Part shown: piece by piece, positions 23,572 through 33,440 of the stretch
Position numbering within the stretch: the stretch's first letter is position 1
Layout: the number at the start of each line of letters is the position of its first letter
NCBI GenBank assembly: GCA_964017185.1
Contig: OZ024874.1
Location: forward strand, 12,829,957 to 12,893,956
DNA length: 64,000 nt
Source of the DNA: Rugalucina vietnamica
Lineage: Eukaryota > Mollusca > Bivalvia > Lucinida > Lucinidae
Direction: 5' to 3'
Made by a program: the position numbers and the translations under genes
The notes under the pieces: model-generated
Database searches by the model: none
What the model was told of the DNA's origin: nothing
Seen by the model: only the letters and a program-made list of their open reading frames with translations

Positions 23572-24487
23572 AGTAACACAAGAACTCCGTGGAGGTCGAT
23601 ATCGCACCTGCATCGGGCAAAGTCAATAGACCGTGAAATATAGTTCAAGGGCACCGGGTCAAGGTGCGTGCTTGCAGGGTATGTCAAGGACAATTACTAT
23701 GCAAGGTTTCAGACTCGCAGCTATCTCTGATGTCGAGAAAACCAAACTTCGACGTAAAAATTTTCAAAGTCAGTGGACCGTGAAATATAGGTCAAGGGCA
23801 CCGGGTTAAGGTGCGTGCTTGAAGGGTATGTCAAGGACAATTACTATGCAAGGTTTCAGACTTGCAGCTATCTCTGATGTCGAGAAAACCAAACTTCGAC
23901 GTAAAAATTATCAAAGTCAGTGGACCATGAAATATGGGTCAAGGGCACTGGGTTAAGGTGCGTGCTTGAAGGGTATGTCAAGGACAATTACTATGCAAGG
24001 TTTCAGACTTGCAGCTATCTCTGATGTCGAGAAAACCAAACTTCGACGTAAAAATTTTCAAAGTCAGTGGACCATGAAATATAGGTCAAGGGCACTGGGT
24101 TAAGGTGCGTGCTTGAAGGGTATGTCAAGGACAATGATTATGCAAGGTTTCAGACTCGCAGCTATCTCTGATGTCGAGAAAACCAAACTTCGACGTAAAT
24201 GTTGACAAAACTTCGAGGTAAAAATTTTCAAAGTCAGTGGACCGTGAAATATAGGTCAAGGGCACCGGGTTAAGGTGCGTGCTTGGAGGGCATGTCAGGG
24301 ACAATGACTATGCAAGGTTTCAGACTCGCAGCTATCTCTGATGTCGAGAAAACTAAACTTCGACGTAAATGTTGACGGACGGACGAACGGACGAACGAAC
24401 GCCCGAACGAACGCCCGAACGAACGTACGGACGGACGGAAATTTGAACTCCTATATCGCACCCTGCTATAAGCAGGTGCGATAAAAA
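23572..24487 (+). mobile_element. Pearl-like element 2, head-to-tail with element 1
   Basis: Same left arm, TIR and right arm as the element at 22537-23570, starting within two bases of that element's end. Five core units start at 23640, 23787, 23934, 24081 and 24251, with the same 147-147-147-170 spacing. A GGAC/GAAC/GCCC tract runs at about 24377-24437. The direct tandem arrangement is typical of Helitron-class insertion next to an existing copy, or of tandem duplication. Confidence 0.9.
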
Positions 24488-25092
24488 TCCCCCCCCTCCG
24501 GATCATCGTTTTTCGATTAATCAAATGTATTATAATTATTATAAAGGACCAGGAAATATTTTCAACACTGTTGGTCATACCAGGGAACTGCCAGGTTAAC
24601 ATTCCCTGGTCATACATGGTCCGGCGAAACCATTCAGAACTATGATATCAGGGAAATGACATCAGACAAATTGATGTGTATCGAAGCATAAAGTCTATAG
24701 TCTCCGATCGAAGTCGGTCTATAATTGACACCTGCGCACGCAGAGCCAAGGGCGACAATGCGATTAACAGATTATACTTTATTTTTTGTTCTTCTGTCAT
24801 TCCATTGACATTCTTTATATCGGACTGCAATGCACAAGTTTATGAGATGGGAATAGCTTGTACTCAGCGAAATCAATGCAATATTTAGCTGTCTGCTAGA
24901 AAGTTTTATCTTATGTTATGCAATTCAATATTCTGAGGTGATGATCAGAAATTTATTGACTAAGTATCTGAAGAAAGAAAAGAAAGAAACAAGTCTATAA
25001 TGAAATGAAACATAATCCTCGCGAGAGGGTGCTGCAGTATATATAGAAAGAAGGAAAGAGAGGGCAATTTCATCATGCAGAGTGTTTCTTGT
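24488..25092. other. No gene seen
   Basis: No coding or repeat structure recognised beyond short simple stretches (AAAGAAAG near 24972). Confidence 0.4.
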
Positions 25093-25370
25093 GCTAGAGG
25101 TCCCGGGTTCGATCCCCGCCGGCGGCGAGGAAAATTTGTTGGTCCGAACTTGCTTCCCTTCGTGTCATTTGCAGGAATGACATGATACAGTGCGCCGTCC
25201 TTCGGATCGGGACGTTAACTGGAGGCCCCCTGTGCAGGGACAGTCATCCCCTGTGCGGATTAAAGATCCCTACACAGGTTCTATCCTCATGCATGTAGGC
25301 TCATCCTGCAAAACACACCGGAGTGTACAATGTACACCTCCCAAGAATAATCAGAAATTGATTGATGTAA
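25093..25370 (+). mobile_element. V-domain SINE
   Basis: A tRNA-like B-box segment (GGTCCCGGGTTCGATCCCC) is followed by CGTCCTTCGGATCGGGACGTTAACTGGAGG and ATTAAAGATCCC. The latter match the central V-domain shared by vertebrate and invertebrate SINEs. The A-box half is missing or decayed. Confidence 0.75.
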
Positions 25371-25952
25371 CAGGAAAACAAAAAAACAAAAAAAAATGAT
25401 TATTACATAAACAAGACGCCACACGTGTCCGCTTTAATTGACCATAGCCAACATCTAAAACTGTAGCCAAAGGTCCTTGTTGTATGAGTATTACGATGCT
25501 GTCCCCTGGAGTTGCGCACCTAAGCATTGTTTGACCGTTTAGACATGAAAAGAAGCTCAGTCTCGATGAAATAAATAATCCTCTATTTGCATGAAAATCT
25601 GATGCATACAATTACCAAATGAAATCGTGAAAATATTCAAACGATTTCTTGGAATTCCAACGTAAGTAAAGGTACCCCCCATGTTTATCCCTGACATCAA
25701 AGGTCACATGGAGTTGCGCACTTCATTTATTTGACATTAGCAGAGGGCTTTCCATAAGAAATTTTGTATTTGAATAGATAATTCATTCGGTCGGCGCGAC
25801 GCCATAGATAATTCGTACGAGGTGAATTACTCGGTGTTTATCGCTGTAACCATACTGAATTAAAAGCAGAAAATATGAAACTAAAATAAAAATATTGATA
25901 AAAGCTTTGCCTGTATTTTTAGATTTTCATTATTTCTTCAACTCAACAGGCC

Positions 25953-26793
25953 CTGCTCAAGTCAAAATTTAGGTAGTGTACCTCAATCGAGGTACATAAC
26001 CTCCATTGAGGTTTGAAAATGTACATGAAATTGCTTATATTGAGGAAAACAAATAGCTATGCAAAAATTGCAACATCATTCCTGGCCAAAGTTGCTTGCA
26101 AACTTTGCAGCTTTCTAATGAAACATTTCTCAGCAAAATCTATTGGAGAATTTTTTGCAAATTCCTCCATTTCATAAGTGGAAGGGGTAATCTTTTGAGA
26201 TTTTAAACAATATTCTTCAATGTATGACATAATTTGAATAGTGCAACAGTATTTCTACTGCTTTCTGTATATTTTATACCTTTGTTCATAAGAATTACAT
26301 CATTTGATGCTTAAAATTGCTGAATTGCTGCTAAAACAAAAATTGAAAACAAGTAAAAGCTTTTTTAAAAAACATGAAAACAAGTTTAAGCTTTTTAAAA
26401 ATGCAAACCACTTACATGTACCCTTTGTGCCAGTGGCAGAAAACAGTGTTAAAATTATTCAGAAAGACACCAGGAAGGACAGAAAAGTAAAGTTCCACAA
26501 GCTAGAAATAGGATTTTAACATTCTCATTAAAATTATGTATGGAAATTGTCACAAATCAGTGGTAGCATTAGGAAAAACATGTTTTGCCAAAAAAATCCC
26601 TGATGAATTTTCAAAACAATTGTATCAAAAGAAGTAAATTGCCAAGGTTTACAGATTTATCATAACAAAATTTTGCAATTTGCAGTTTTATACTTATTTT
26701 TTTACATTTTGCAAATTTCTATGCAAATTGCAAACCTCAATGTAGGTTATGTACCTCGATTGAGGTACACTACCTAAATTTTGACTTGAGCAG
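25953..26793. mobile_element. MITE with about 65-bp inverted ends
   Basis: The left end CTGCTCAAGTCAAAATTTAGG continues through GTGTACCTCAATCGAGGTAC and AACCTCCATTGAGGTTTG. The right end is the near-exact inverse, ending CCTAAATTTTGACTTGAGCAG. Each arm itself contains the perfect palindrome GTACCTCAATCGAGGTAC or its inverse. The frame at 26304-26519 inside is Lys-rich noise. Boundaries are accurate to a few bases. Confidence 0.75.
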
Positions 26794-27479
26794 AGCCTGC
26801 TCAAGGTATGAACCCTGTTATATTTCAAACAAATTATGATTTTATAAGCGTCTAAAAATGATTAAATCACAACGATATTGACCGAGTTGTACCCTCGACC
26901 AAATGAGCGAAGAGGCGGGAAAGGTACAGTTCCGGTAACCAATATTGATTTTTTCTCACTAAAGAGGAGATTGCCGACCGGGTCAATTGTTGAAGTAGTC
27001 TTGTTTCTAGCTGATTGGTAAGAAAAATATGGATTACAGCAGCCTAATGAATAGATAATTAGGACAATGCAATACACTAGGTAAACAAAATGACTGACAT
27101 GTATGTTTTACTTAAACTTTCACCGTCTGTTCTGTTCATGGATGCTCAATCTATGATATTTTGCATCTTTGGCTTCTATAATGATGTTAATTGATAAAAT
27201 GTTACTAACAAACGATTGTAAACTTTCATGCATTAGTTCCGAGACACTAAAATATGACATGCGCAAGTCCATGTGCCGCGCAACTCCAGGAGACTCAACT
27301 GTATACAGATTTGGGATCGCACAAATCGGGTTTTGTTGGCAAGACTAAAGATTACGCTGGTCGTGATGCTCAGGTCGGGTGTCGCGCTAACGCGCGACCC
27401 CCTCTGTCACGTTACCTATGGCAAATCGTTTTGAGTGCCAAGTCCGTTTAGTTATCAAATAAACACCTGAAAAATTGCT
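26794..27479. other. No gene seen
   Basis: Unique-looking sequence to the left of the LINE. No supported feature. Confidence 0.35.
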
Positions 27480-27856
27480 GTCTGTGGCTTTTAAAGCTTC
27501 AAAAATGGCGGCGGTAAACAGCTGACGGACGACCTCTGTCAGTGGGCGGAGCATGCCAATGCGCATTGCGCAGTCGAAAGATTAGCCTGCTTTTCTGGCG
27601 AGTTCATTCAAAAGATCATCTTTGATTGGACGATTGGGAGCATGCGCGAGGGTGTTTCCGCGGTCCGTGCGCGACGCAGTCTCGTGATCTTGCACGTAAT
27701 GGATTATGGGAATTTAGACATACGATGAGTGGGAAGAAAGCAAAGTACTCCGCATATATTTTCAATATGCCGCGACAGGGTTGCACCCAATTATACAGGG
27801 CGCGGCCATTTAATGAATCAGTCCGAGTCCTTCGGTTCTTTTCCTTATCCTTTTGA

Positions 27857-28224
27857 CAGACACTTTCTTGGAGCCTAAGTACAACGGGTCCTTTCAGTAA
27901 TGATTCAGTTTCTGATGACTCAACATGTATATACGTTGACAGTTCTTTTGATTCGTTAAGTTCGGAGTTAATTAATTCAGATGTTGAAAGTTTAGACTTA
28001 AATAGTTCTTTTTCAAATATTTCTGAAGATTTACATTCAAATGACACTTTTTCTGAGCCAAGTATAGGAAAGCTGAGAGTTTACTACACAAATGCTGACA
28101 GTTTATTGAACAAAATTAATGAACTTGAAGTATTGATTGCTCTTGTGAAACCAGATGTTATAGTTATCACAGAATTGTTTCCAAAAAATATGAACCCAAC
28201 AAACATTGATAAAAATGAGTACAA
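27857..28224 (+). CDS. LINE ORF2, N-terminal endonuclease segment
   Basis: The frame is open from a TGA at 27854. It reads GKLRVYYTNADSLLNKINEL, then KPDVIVITELFPKN, the first two blocks of an AP-like (EEP) endonuclease with the metal-binding Glu in ITEL. The upstream 65 residues are Ser/Asp-rich. No ATG precedes the endonuclease in this frame. A good acceptor-like sequence (CCTTATCCTTTTGACAG) ends at about 27859, so the start may lie in another frame or exon, or the TGA may be a lesion. The frame breaks at 28224, where a 1.76-kb transposon begins. If that insert and one copy of the flanking AA are ignored, the reading frame runs straight on at 29989. Confidence 0.75.
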
Positions 28225-29986
28225 CCCAGATAGCACGTATACATTGGCCCTCCATTGGCCCATCGGACGCCGCACGATTGGCCCATGATTGTAAAACTTG
28301 AATGGGCCAACCTAGTGTTTGCTCATCGGCCCAACTTTGGGCCATAACATTGGCTCTATATTGGGCCAATGCAGAGGTTTTGCAGCTTTTGTTGGCCCAT
28401 CACTGTTTGAATGTGCTCATTACAAGCTATCGACGATGTATTTCTATCGTATATGTCCACTCGGTACAGTTTCTTGATCTGCAGCACCATGGTGACTGTC
28501 GAGTTTGGAGCTCTATGCTGGATTACTTTGACGACTGGTATTCTGAAAACAAACGAATAAATACAGGACCATGAGAAAAACCTAAACTAGCCGCATTTAC
28601 GCAACATTTTAACGCGTGCATTTTAGCTCATAAAGGAATAGCTGTCAAAGAAATAAATGTTAAACTAAAACCATTTTGTTGCAACGAAGTATGATGGCTA
28701 AAGGAAATAAAACATTGAAGTAAATGATATCAATTATATTTACGCAACTGCCTTTTATAAGATAGAGAAATAAGCATAATAATTAATGCAAGAAATAAAT
28801 AAAACTTACCTTCTAAACCTCAAAGTGTCTGTTTCATGTATGCAAAACTGACTTCTCTAAAACTTCATGCGAAACACCTGTTAATAATTCTCATATGCCT
28901 GAGAAATTTTCTCGTTGCTATGACAACTGATGTACTCTTGTACTCTGGCTGGAGCAGCGAAGCAAATAATAAACCAAAATATTATGAAAAGGCGTGTTAC
29001 AGTGAAAAAAGGTGTTAACTTCAATTTTGCTTCCATTGCTTGCTAAATATTTACAGAATAGATATACAGTTAATTTAAATGGCCTGGTCAAGGAAGTAAA
29101 TGCTAATTAAGATAATGGTTTTAAAATCATTGATATTGATTTATAAATCATAATAATTATTTATGACTGATATATAAATTGATACCATGAGGAGACCGGA
29201 CTGTTTATTTAAACTCTTTATTGAACAAGATTTAAAGACAATTAATCGATAACAAATTAACACCGGTCAGTAATTAGTCATATACGAATCGGCCAATGAT
29301 ATGCCAACCATCGGCCAACGGAAAGTGTACACGACAAGTTTTTATTTATTTTTTCAGGCTTCTTTGTATGAGCCTTGTCAGTTATCCATTTCCTTAAATA
29401 TATGTCAATATTATGCATTAAGTTAGAGTTAAAGTACTGAGTACAAAAAAATAAGTAAAATAAAGCGAGTCGAAGACGAGCTGTTTTTACTTTTTTTTTT
29501 CTACGAGGTCTTTAACTAACTTGTAGTATGACACAAAACAAATTGGCAGATTCATACTGTAACTTCCAATATTAGGAAGATATTGTACGGGCTTCATCCC
29601 GCCCCTTTGCTTAGTATTAATATGTGGGCCCGCCTCTTTTGATATTTACTTGTATTGGATTTAATTTTACAAAAACTTCAAAGGAAAAACAGAAAGTCAT
29701 ACTACAATGTATCAAACTACTAAACTGTATAGAAAAAGAAAAAAAATATATCGTTTATTACAATATCTAACAAATATTGGGCCACTCTTGTTTCTGTGAA
29801 AGACAATCACTTTCATGATCCGTTGCAGTAGTAGATCGTTTGCCAAAATTGGGCCAACGTCGGCAAATATTGCATGTGAATGCACTACTACACCGACATT
29901 GGCCCAATGATGTACATGCAACTGCAACCAAACGCCAATTACCCAATCAATATGCAATGTTGGCCCAATGATATTTGCTATCTGGG
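28225..29986. mobile_element. Non-autonomous DNA transposon with TTGGCCCA motif clusters
   Basis: The inverted ends are CCCAGATAGCA and TGCTATCTGGG, flanked by AA on both sides. The octamer TTGGCCCA or its inverse TGGGCCAA recurs many times within about 170 bp of each end (for example around 28245, 28254, 28279, 28303, 28365, 28395; and 29778, 29850, 29899, 29960). The middle is AT-rich with no credible frame. Motif clusters just inside both ends are typical of transposase-binding regions. I do not recognise the superfamily: the 2-bp AA duplication argues against hAT and piggyBac. Confidence 0.75.
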
Positions 29987-32680
29987 AAAATCCAAGGATA
30001 TGCATGCTTTACTGGTCAAGTTAAAGAACATTACAGAGGAGTAGCAATATATGTAAGAGACAATATTAAAGCAGATTATTGTTACCCATTATTGAATGAT
30101 GACTTTAAAGAATCAGTTTGGTGTGAAATAAGGATGAATAGCAAAGACAAGTTACTCATTGGTGGAATATACAAATCTCCAAACAGTGATGCTGTGAATC
30201 ATGAACAATTGAACAAACTCATAACACAAGCAGTGGAATTGAAATATAAAAGTACGGTTATATTAGGTGACTTTAATTTCCCTGAAATCAACTGGGATAC
30301 TTGGACAGTAAATAAAAGTGAAACTCATCCAGCGTTCCATTTTGTTGAATGCATTAGAGACAATTTTTTGTATCAACACACAGACTCTTATACACGTTTT
30401 AGGGAGGGACAAGACCCAAGCTGTCTTGATTTAGTATTGACTGATAAAGAAGAGATTATTGAAGACTTAAAAATAGGAGATAAATTGGGAGCCAGTGATC
30501 ATGCTAGTATTGTTTTTGATGTTTTATGTGACATTGAAAGAAATGATCCCCAAAATATGAGACCTAACTTTTACAAAGCAGACTATAATTCAATTAGAGA
30601 TTATTTGAAGACTGTTGAATGGAATGAAATGTATGAATTGAATACTGAAGACTCGTGGAAATTTTTCATGACTAAGATAAACTATTGTATTGAAAAACAT
30701 GTACCAGTGAAAAGAACAAATACCAAATTCAAAAAGCCAAAATGGATGGACCAGTACTGTGTAAGGAAAGTGAAAAAGAAGTATCATGCATGGAAGCGTT
30801 TTACATACAGTCACAGCTATGTAGACTATGAGAATTATTGTAAACTGAGAAATAGTGCCTCTAAAGCAGTTAGATTTGCCAAGAAAAGGTATCAAAGGGG
30901 AATTGCTGAGAGTGTAAAAGAATCACCAAAAACTTTTTGGAGTCATGTTAAGGAGGAAACAAAGAGCAAAAGTAATATTGGAGATATTAAAGACGAAAAT
31001 GGAGAAATTAGAACAGATGATGCAGAAAAAGCTGAAATCCTAAATGACTTTTTTGCTTCTGTATTTACAGTGGAGGGAAATTCTGAAATGCCTGAATTTG
31101 AACAAAAAGTGAAAGACAATGAACACTTAAGTTTTGTTGACATTAAGGCAGAAAAAGTACTGAAACAGTTAAAAACTCTAAATAGTTCAAAATCGTGTGG
31201 TCCAGATCAATGTCATCCTTACTTTCTCAAAGAATGTGCTGAAGAGATATATATACCACTGACTGAAATATTTCGTAAATCTTTACGGTCGGGAGAAGTG
31301 CCTGAAGATTGGAGAAGAGCAAACATAACATGTATTTTCAAAAAGGGAAATAAACAAGATCCAGGGAATTATAGACCAGTGTCATTGACATCTGTAATAT
31401 GTAAACTGTTAGAAAGTAATATTAGAGAAGAAATAATGAACCACTTGTCAAAACATAATTTACTATCGGACAGTCAATTCGGATTTCGAAAGAATAGAAG
31501 CACTATATTGCAACTGTTAACGGTTATGGAAGATTGGACTGAAGCATTAGATAATAATTTGCAAGTAGATACAGTGTACATGGATTTCAGAAAGGCATTC
31601 GACAGTGTGCCTCATAAACGCCTTATCAAGAAATTGGCAGGTTATGGTATAGATGGAACATTGTTAACATGGTTGAAAAACTTTCTAAATGAAAGGAAAC
31701 AAAGAGTTGTGATCAATGGAAAGGCATCTAAGTGGAATGATGTATTGTCGGGAATTCCGCAAGGATCTATCCTCGGTCCTGTGTTGTTTATCCTCTACAT
31801 AAACGACCTACCTGGGGTCGTTGGAAGTGTTTGTCAATTATTTGCAGATGACTGCAAATTATACAGGAACATTAAATCTGAAGCTGACTTGAGGGAATTA
31901 CAAGAAGACATTGACAGGCTTTGTCAATGGAGTAAGGACTGGTTACTAGGATTCAACATCAAAAAGTGCAAATTAGTCTCATATGGAAATATCCATTTTG
32001 AAACTGAATATAAATTGACTGACAGTGACAATAACTCCCATACATTATCATCAGATGACTCAGAGTGTGATCTAGGTATTCTGTTCAAGAGAAACCTAAA
32101 ATTTGATGAACATATAAACAATGTAGTGAATAAAGTAAACCGTATAAGTGGTTTAATCAAAAGAAAATTCACACATATGGACAAAAGTTTATTTTTGACA
32201 TTATATAAATCACTATTGAGATCCCATCTGGATTATGGAAATCTGATATATTACCCAACAACCAAGAAAAACAAGCAAGTACTTGAGAATGCACAGCGTA
32301 GAGCTACACGTATGGTGCCAGAGTTACGTGGTATGTCATACAGTGAGCGCCTCATGGAACTGAATTTATCAACCTTAGAGTACAGGAGAAAAAGATATGA
32401 CATTATTCAAGTGTTTAAAATAGTCCATAAAATAGATGACATTGACATGAACAAATTCTTCACATTCACTGATAACAGCCAACTAAGAGGGCACAATCTT
32501 AAACTGACCAAACCCCGGGTAAATAAATCTATAAGGCTGAACTCATTTCCAATGCGAAATATTCAAGTATGGAATAACCTCCCATCAGAGGTCGTGAATT
32601 CTAAAACTGTGCTGGAGTTCAAGACAAAGATTGACCATTTATGGAAGAGTTCAAGATACGAATTATCTGACATCTACTAA
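29987..32680 (+). CDS. LINE ORF2, endonuclease remainder and reverse transcriptase
   Basis: An 898-codon frame without stops. It continues the endonuclease with GYACFTGQ, GGIYKSPNS, ILGDFNFPEINW and LGASDHASIVF, so the catalytic Asp/Asn and SDH motifs are intact. A linker follows, then the reverse transcriptase: SSKSCGPDQCHPYFLKE, NYRPVSLTSVICKLLE, DSQFGFRKNRST, YMDFRKAFDSVPH, SGIPQGSILGPVLF and the catalytic FADD at 31841-31852. It ends with the C-terminal block QRRATRMVPELRG, STLEYRRKRYD and WNNLPSEVV. This matches CR1-clade ORF2 proteins of about 1,000 residues. The nominal start at 29975 lies in the inserted transposon and is not biological. Apart from that insertion the protein looks undamaged, so the element is young. 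Confidence 0.9.
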   Translation, partial: KIQGYACFTGQVKEHYRGVAIYVRDNIKADYCYPLLNDDFKESVWCEIRMNSKDKLLIGGIYKSPNSDAVNHEQLNKLITQAVELKYKSTVILGDFNFPEINWDTWTVNKSETHPAFHFVECIRDNFLYQHTDSYTRFREGQDPSCLDLVLTDKEEIIEDLKIGDKLGASDHASIVFDVLCDIERNDPQNMRPNFYKADYNSIRDYLKTVEWNEMYELNTEDSWKFFMTKINYCIEKHVPVKRTNTKFKKPKWMDQYCVRKVKKKYHAWKRFTYSHSYVDYENYCKLRNSASKAVRFAKKRYQRGIAESVKESPKTFWSHVKEETKSKSNIGDIKDENGEIRTDDAEKAEILNDFFASVFTVEGNSEMPEFEQKVKDNEHLSFVDIKAEKVLKQLKTLNSSKSCGPDQCHPYFLKECAEEIYIPLTEIFRKSLRSGEVPEDWRRANITCIFKKGNKQDPGNYRPVSLTSVICKLLESNIREEIMNHLSKHNLLSDSQFGFRKNRSTILQLLTVMEDWTEALDNNLQVDTVYMDFRKAFDSVPHKRLIKKLAGYGIDGTLLTWLKNFLNERKQRVVINGKASKWNDVLSGIPQGSILGPVLFILYINDLPGVVGSVCQLFADDCKLYRNIKSEADLRELQEDIDRLCQWSKDWLLGFNIKKCKLVSYGNIHFETEYKLTDSDNNSHTLSSDDSECDLGILFKRNLKFDEHINNVVNKVNRISGLIKRKFTHMDKSLFLTLYKSLLRSHLDYGNLIYYPTTKKNKQVLENAQRRATRMVPELRGMSYSERLMELNLSTLEYRRKRYDIIQVFKIVHKIDDIDMNKFFTFTDNSQLRGHNLKLTKPRVNKSIRLNSFPMRNIQVWNNLPSEVVNSKTVLEFKTKIDHLWKSSRYELSDIY

Positions 32681-32835
32681 CTACGAGAAATCACAAAAAA
32701 CCGGAAGCGACGACTAAAATAAAAGAGTGCAGAGGGGAATAACAAGCCTAAAGGGCTTAAGAAGTTTCCCAGAAGACTAAAGGTAGACTAAAGGTAGGTA
32801 GTATAACGTGCAACCTAAAGGATGCACGTATTAAA

Positions 32836-33222
32836 AGGAGGCTCGGTGTCAGTAAAGACGGTGAGCCCATGCTGACTTCCCCAGCCTACTTATTGCTTGC
32901 AAAAGATGAAGTCCTTGTCACGGAATATAGTAGAGGAGAAATACTTGGCCAGAAGAATGATGGATACACCGGCCTCAAATATTCAATACCTGGAAGCAAT
33001 CTACTTGGCATGCTGATAGATGGTGGTGAGAACATCTACGTTTGCGATGAGAATAAAAGCTGTGTTTGTGTTATTACCGATGGCGGTACCAAACACAATA
33101 CTTTTCTAGAACTTCCAGACAGGAATGCTAAGCCAACATCCATCAGTTTCAGAACCATAGATAGTACTCTGATTGTCACCGGCTATAAGAAGATATACGT
33201 CTACAAAGTGAAACCAAAGTAA
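32836..33222 (+). pseudogene. C-terminal propeller fragment of the split TRIM-like gene
   Basis: The frame reads RRLGVSKDGEPMLTSPAYLL, then EYSRGEILGQKNDG, GMLIDGGENIYVCDENKS and IYVYKVKPK before a stop. It aligns without gap to the last part of the 576-aa paralogue, starting at KKRLGICEDG. Its first residue follows directly on the last residue of the frame that ends at 14057 (GNNMK). Together the two pieces give one complete propeller. The ATG at 32869 is internal and unlikely to be a true start. The fragment follows the LINE 3' end by about 30 bp. I see no promoter or upstream exon that could express it alone. Confidence 0.8.
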
Positions 33223-33430
33223 ACATGTACAAAGTGAAAAAAAAAAAAACCTGTACAAAGTGAAACCAAAGTAATCATGTGCAAAGTAATTCAAAGTAAA
33301 CATGTGCAAAGTAAGCCAAATTTAAAGTAGGCATGACATGTACAAAGTGAAGCCATAGTAAACGTACAAAGTGAAACACTATGATAGTAAACATGTACAA
33401 AGAAACCAAAGCAAGCATGTACAAAGTGAA
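33199..33430 (+). repeat. Degenerate minisatellite from the last codons of the split gene
   Basis: The end of the coding sequence (TACAAAGTGAAACCAAAGTAAAC) is repeated with changes at about 33225, 33250, 33280, 33300, 33339, 33363, 33395 and 33418. The unit is roughly 25-30 bp. The array therefore starts inside the codons for YKVKPK and runs into the 3' flank. Confidence 0.75.
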
Positions 33431-33440
33431 ATATTGTGAT

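Larger units (their letters stand above)
27480..32805 (+). mobile_element. CR1-like non-LTR retrotransposon (LINE), nearly complete
   Basis: Approximate extent. A GC-rich 5' region starts near 27480 (AAAAATGGCGGCGGT at about 27502 resembles a YY1 site, as in some LINE promoters; inference). An endonuclease-reverse transcriptase frame lies at 27857-28224 plus 29987-32680. The 3'UTR has AAGCCTAAAGGGCTTAAGAAG and ends in a short GACTAAAGGTAG tandem repeat at about 32775-32805. The element is interrupted by the transposon at 28225-29986. Its 3' end lies about 30 bp from the C-terminal fragment of the split TRIM-like gene. Confidence 0.8.

Noticed and set aside
22537-24487. Possible CRISPR-like or centromeric satellite array
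   Set aside because: Repeats are long, contiguous and framed by inverted ends and a tetranucleotide tract. The arrays are short (5-6 units). A mobile element explains all parts.
14058-32835. The 18.8-kb block as an ordinary intron of the TRIM-like gene
   Set aside because: No GT or GC donor lies between the last conserved codon and the in-frame TAA, and the paralogue has no intron at this place.
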